From positions 1-15,588 of the forward strand of contig CAAGLL010000064.1 in the NCBI GenBank assembly GCA_900770725.1: DNA of 15,588 nt, given 5' to 3'. Both the position numbers and the translations under genes were made by a program. Every line of letters starts with the position of its first letter. Position 1 is the stretch's first letter. This document shows, in pieces, positions 13,297 through 15,588 of this stretch. Origin of the DNA: an uncultured Succinivibrio sp. (GTDB lineage: Bacteria; Pseudomonadota; Gammaproteobacteria; Enterobacterales; Succinivibrionaceae). The notes beneath the pieces were generated by a model, which did no database searches, was not told where the DNA came from, and saw only the letters and a list, made by a program, of their open reading frames with translations.

Positions 13297-15261
13297 TTAA
13301 AATGGGATCTCCTCCTCGCCCTCAAAGCTCTCCTGGAGGCTGCACTCAGCCTCCTCAAGACTCTTGCGCGCCTTCTCAATATCCTTGAGGGCCTTGCGGC
13401 AGCGCTTGCAGATCTCCTGCTTCTGCGCAGCGGAGAGGGCGGGGATCCTCAGATCCTTGAGCTGCTTTACCGAGAGGATCCTGATGAGCGTGCCGGTGCT
13501 CGCAGCCTTGAGCGCCTCGACGCCCTTGCGGCTTGAGAAGTAGGAGTAGACGAGCAGCGCGTCCTCCTTGTCCTTGAACCTCAGCGCGTAGACGTTCGAG
13601 CTGAGCACGGCTCCCTTGTCGTCATCGCCTAGGCTTGCGATGGCCATCCTGATCGGCGAGGCGTTGCGCGAGAGCAGCAGGTCCCCGTCGCGCACCAGGT
13701 TCTTGTGCCACTCGGGCCTGACTAGTGACAGGGCGTTTTGCACGTTGTAGAGGAACCCGCCTTCGAGATCGCTCAAGTTGATGAAGTAGCTTGCAGGAGA
13801 CTGCACCGAAGGCTCCACCTCATGGGCCCAGGCAGTCACCATGAGCTCGCTGAGCTCGCCTGGCTTGACGAGCGGCCCGCGCAGCACATCAGCAAGATCC
13901 CCAAGCCTCACCGTGGGCGAGGATGAACTCTGCTCCTTCTGCCCGAACATCACCTTGGCAGGATCGAGCAGCGCCTTGCCTTGCCTCAGGAGCTCATCGG
14001 GCATGGCATCGGCGCACACCATCCCTGCCTTGGCACGCTTTGCCGCAAACGCCCGCTCTGGAACATCCTCCATCAAGCCTGAAATGGCCTTGATGTCCTC
14101 ATCATCGAGCGTGCCGCCTGCTCCTGCCTTGATGGAACTGGCGTCGATGAGGCGCACCACCTCTGAGCCGCCTTGGAGCACGAGCATGGTAAGCGGCAGC
14201 CACGAGCCGTGGTAGAGGCCCCTTGGCAGCGAGACCACCGCCTTTAAAAGGCAGTTCTTCAGGAGGTGCTCGCGCATCCTGCCGAAGCGGGCGAGCGAAG
14301 TGAAGGAGGAGGGCAGGAACACCGCGGCCGTGCCGCCGTTTCTTATGAGGTCGAGCGCCTTCAATATCCAGAAGCTGTCCGTGCGGTGGCGTGATGAACC
14401 TGCTGACGAAGGCGGCTCGAAGCGGGAGAGGATCTGCGCTGACAGATCATCTATCGGAAAACCGCCTTCGAGATCTTCAAGCGCAGGATGGCAGATGACG
14501 AGGGATGAAGGCCCCGTAGCCTCCGGCGACTCAATTGCCAATGCCCTTGGATCACGCCCCATGGCCTTGAGCGCCATGAGGAGGGGGAGCGCAAGCCCAG
14601 GGCGCATCGAGTTCCTGGCGACGGATACTGATGCAGATGAGAGCACTGGCGACTCCAAGGCAGAGCAGGCCTCAAGGCCGCCTGAGCCTAAGAGAGCCAC
14701 CTCGCGGCAGCCCTCCGGGGCGATGCCTGAGCACAGCGCGAGCACGTCAGGGCAGACAGTTCCCTTCCTGCCGCCGCGATCCGAAAGCGCCTTCCAGTCC
14801 CTGCCCTTGGCGCAGCACACCATGGCGATGGCCTCTCGCGCGTCCTCCTCGGTTGCTCCCTCGAGCAGCGAGGAGAGGGAGCGGCAGAACTCCTCAGGCG
14901 AGAAGGCCGGGTAGCTGCCGCTCAAGACCGGCTCGAAGGCTTCCTTCACCAGCGGATCGGAGATGGTCTCGCGCTCGATGAGGTTCCTGGCGATCCTGCC
15001 GCCTACGATCGCGCGCGCCGAGGCCCCGGCATCGCCTGAGGAGACGCTGATGGTCGCGCCCTGGCCCAAGGCCGCCTCGAGCTCGCGCTTGTAGCCGCTG
15101 CAAATCCTCATGGCCGCATAGAGGATCTCCACCATCCCGCCTTGGCCCTTGATCCCAAGGAAGGGCGGCAGGAGATCTGCGATCTCGCCTGCCTTCATGG
15201 CGAGCATCCTCATCCGGATCTGCTCGGGAGATCCCTTGTCTGCACTGTCAAAACCTGGCAT
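13297..15261 (-). CDS. HsdM/HsdS-like fusion with degenerate methylase domain
   Basis: 654 residues from the ATG at 15261 (GGAGG 5 bases upstream); a TTG four codons earlier is less likely. Layout: a helical N-terminus (1-160); an N6-adenine methylase-like fold (about 165-370); and a target-recognition domain of HsdS type (about 450-610), ending in a coiled coil (612-645). Methylase blocks are VCPDVLALC (169-177), ALLGSGGLEA (189-198, motif I, GSGG kept but the leading DP lost), LVICHPALED (254-263, where catalytic NPPF/Y is expected), then ALDLIRNGGTAAVFLPSSF (302-320) and VVSLPRGLYHGSWLPLTMLVLQ (342-363), which match HsdM well. Loss of NPPF predicts no methylation. The TRD shows VRLGDLADVLRG, LVRDGDLLLSRN, SSNVYALR and STGTLIRILSVKQLKDLRIP. 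No restriction subunit is nearby. It may be a DNA-binding relic. Confidence 0.72.
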   Translation of the reverse strand: MPGFDSADKGSPEQIRMRMLAMKAGEIADLLPPFLGIKGQGGMVEILYAAMRICSGYKRELEAALGQGATISVSSGDAGASARAIVGGRIARNLIERETISDPLVKEAFEPVLSGSYPAFSPEEFCRSLSSLLEGATEEDAREAIAMVCCAKGRDWKALSDRGGRKGTVCPDVLALCSGIAPEGCREVALLGSGGLEACSALESPVLSSASVSVARNSMRPGLALPLLMALKAMGRDPRALAIESPEATGPSSLVICHPALEDLEGGFPIDDLSAQILSRFEPPSSAGSSRHRTDSFWILKALDLIRNGGTAAVFLPSSFTSLARFGRMREHLLKNCLLKAVVSLPRGLYHGSWLPLTMLVLQGGSEVVRLIDASSIKAGAGGTLDDEDIKAISGLMEDVPERAFAAKRAKAGMVCADAMPDELLRQGKALLDPAKVMFGQKEQSSSSPTVRLGDLADVLRGPLVKPGELSELMVTAWAHEVEPSVQSPASYFINLSDLEGGFLYNVQNALSLVRPEWHKNLVRDGDLLLSRNASPIRMAIASLGDDDKGAVLSSNVYALRFKDKEDALLVYSYFSSRKGVEALKAASTGTLIRILSVKQLKDLRIPALSAAQKQEICKRCRKALKDIEKARKSLEEAECSLQESFEGEEEIPF

Positions 15262-15352
15262 CTGCGCCTCCAATTCCTGTTAGGCCTTCTATGCGGCACT
15301 CCTGGCCACCTGCGGTGACGAATTTCCTCATCAAGGCCCTGTCTTTCTTGCG

Positions 15353-15381
15353 AGTATAGGCAAAAATCTTTTATTGCACAA
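15353..15381 (-). promoter_or_regulatory. Putative promoter for the methylase-like gene
   Basis: On the - strand: TTGTGC (15381-15376), a 17-base spacer and TATACT (15358-15353). The -10 is good and the -35 matches at only three positions. It would give a leader of about 85 bases. Confidence 0.5.
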
Positions 15382-15588
15382 GTGATACTAAAATTAGTTA
15401 GCGCATATCAAAAACATGATAAACCATGTAAGTCAATTAGTTATTAAAAGTCCAAGTCCACGATCTCAACATGGGATCAAATTTTTTACTAAAATTTTTT
15501 AATTCGTGCTTGCATGCACTCCAACTTAAGCCTCGATCTCCGCGATCGGGCTGCTCTTTAGGTTTCAAATGAAAATTTTCCGGCAGGC
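15382..15588. other. AT-rich right end without a gene
   Basis: Much richer in A and T than the genes, with two similar runs, AAATTTTTTACT and AAATTTTTTAAT (about 15480-15503). Further right are GTGCTTGCATGCAC and CGATC-TCCGC-GATCG near 15534. No open frame worth calling and no tRNA. It could be a promoter region, or the start of an intergenic region continuing outside the window. Confidence 0.35.

Noticed and set aside
12651..15261. Vsr and the methylase-like gene as one active restriction-modification system
   Set aside because: They converge on opposite strands. Vsr serves 5-methylcytosine, whereas the relic is of the adenine-methylase type with a lost catalytic motif, and no restriction subunit is present.

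Overview
The window is GC-rich, bacterial and Gram-negative-like. The genes use mostly G- or C-ending codons, and the gaps between them are more AT-rich. A PAS-GAF-GGDEF diguanylate cyclase, a degenerate EAL-type protein, an EamA transporter, a Vsr endonuclease and a Type I-like methylase relic fit a proteobacterium. I cannot name the genus. The layout is loose: mostly single genes with their own promoters and hairpin terminators, on both strands, with several gene-poor gaps.

Left end (1-3600): the last 28 codons of an unidentified + strand gene run into a damaged IS1634-like transposase gene on the - strand. That transposase lacks its C-terminal catalytic region and appears to have lost the first catalytic Asp. 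Next, on the - strand, is a two-TM receptor-like protein with a SpoIIE/RsbU (PP2C) domain in which several metal-binding Asp positions are changed.

Middle left (3600-7900): a 640-base gap holds divergent promoters, a structured leader and a direct repeat. It leads into a degenerate EAL/YuxH-type protein, then an exported Asp/Gly/His-rich protein, a small hydrophobic membrane protein and an EamA transporter, all on +. A small single-TM protein follows on -, with a well-formed sigma70-type promoter and a palindrome at the transcript start.

Middle right (7900-11400): a 451-residue GGDEF protein; a gene-poor stretch with 22-base tandem repeats; and a six-TM protein of unknown function whose -10 box sits so close to the ATG that the mRNA may be leaderless.

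Right (11400-15588): two tandem - strand paralogues encode small three-TM proteins. Each has the same kind of GC hairpin downstream and a shared 64-base element upstream. One copy has a G8 tract near its 3' end that decides its C-terminus. Divergent from them is vsr, with no cytosine methyltransferase gene nearby. Convergent with vsr is a 654-residue HsdM/HsdS-like fusion that has lost the NPPF catalytic motif. The window ends in AT-rich DNA with no gene seen.

A recurring theme is signalling or modification proteins that keep the family fold but not its catalytic residues (PP2C, EAL, HsdM), beside one intact diguanylate cyclase. I see no complete restriction-modification system, prophage, CRISPR array, rRNA or tRNA. 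The most unusual features are the tandem membrane-protein modules and the methylase-TRD relic.
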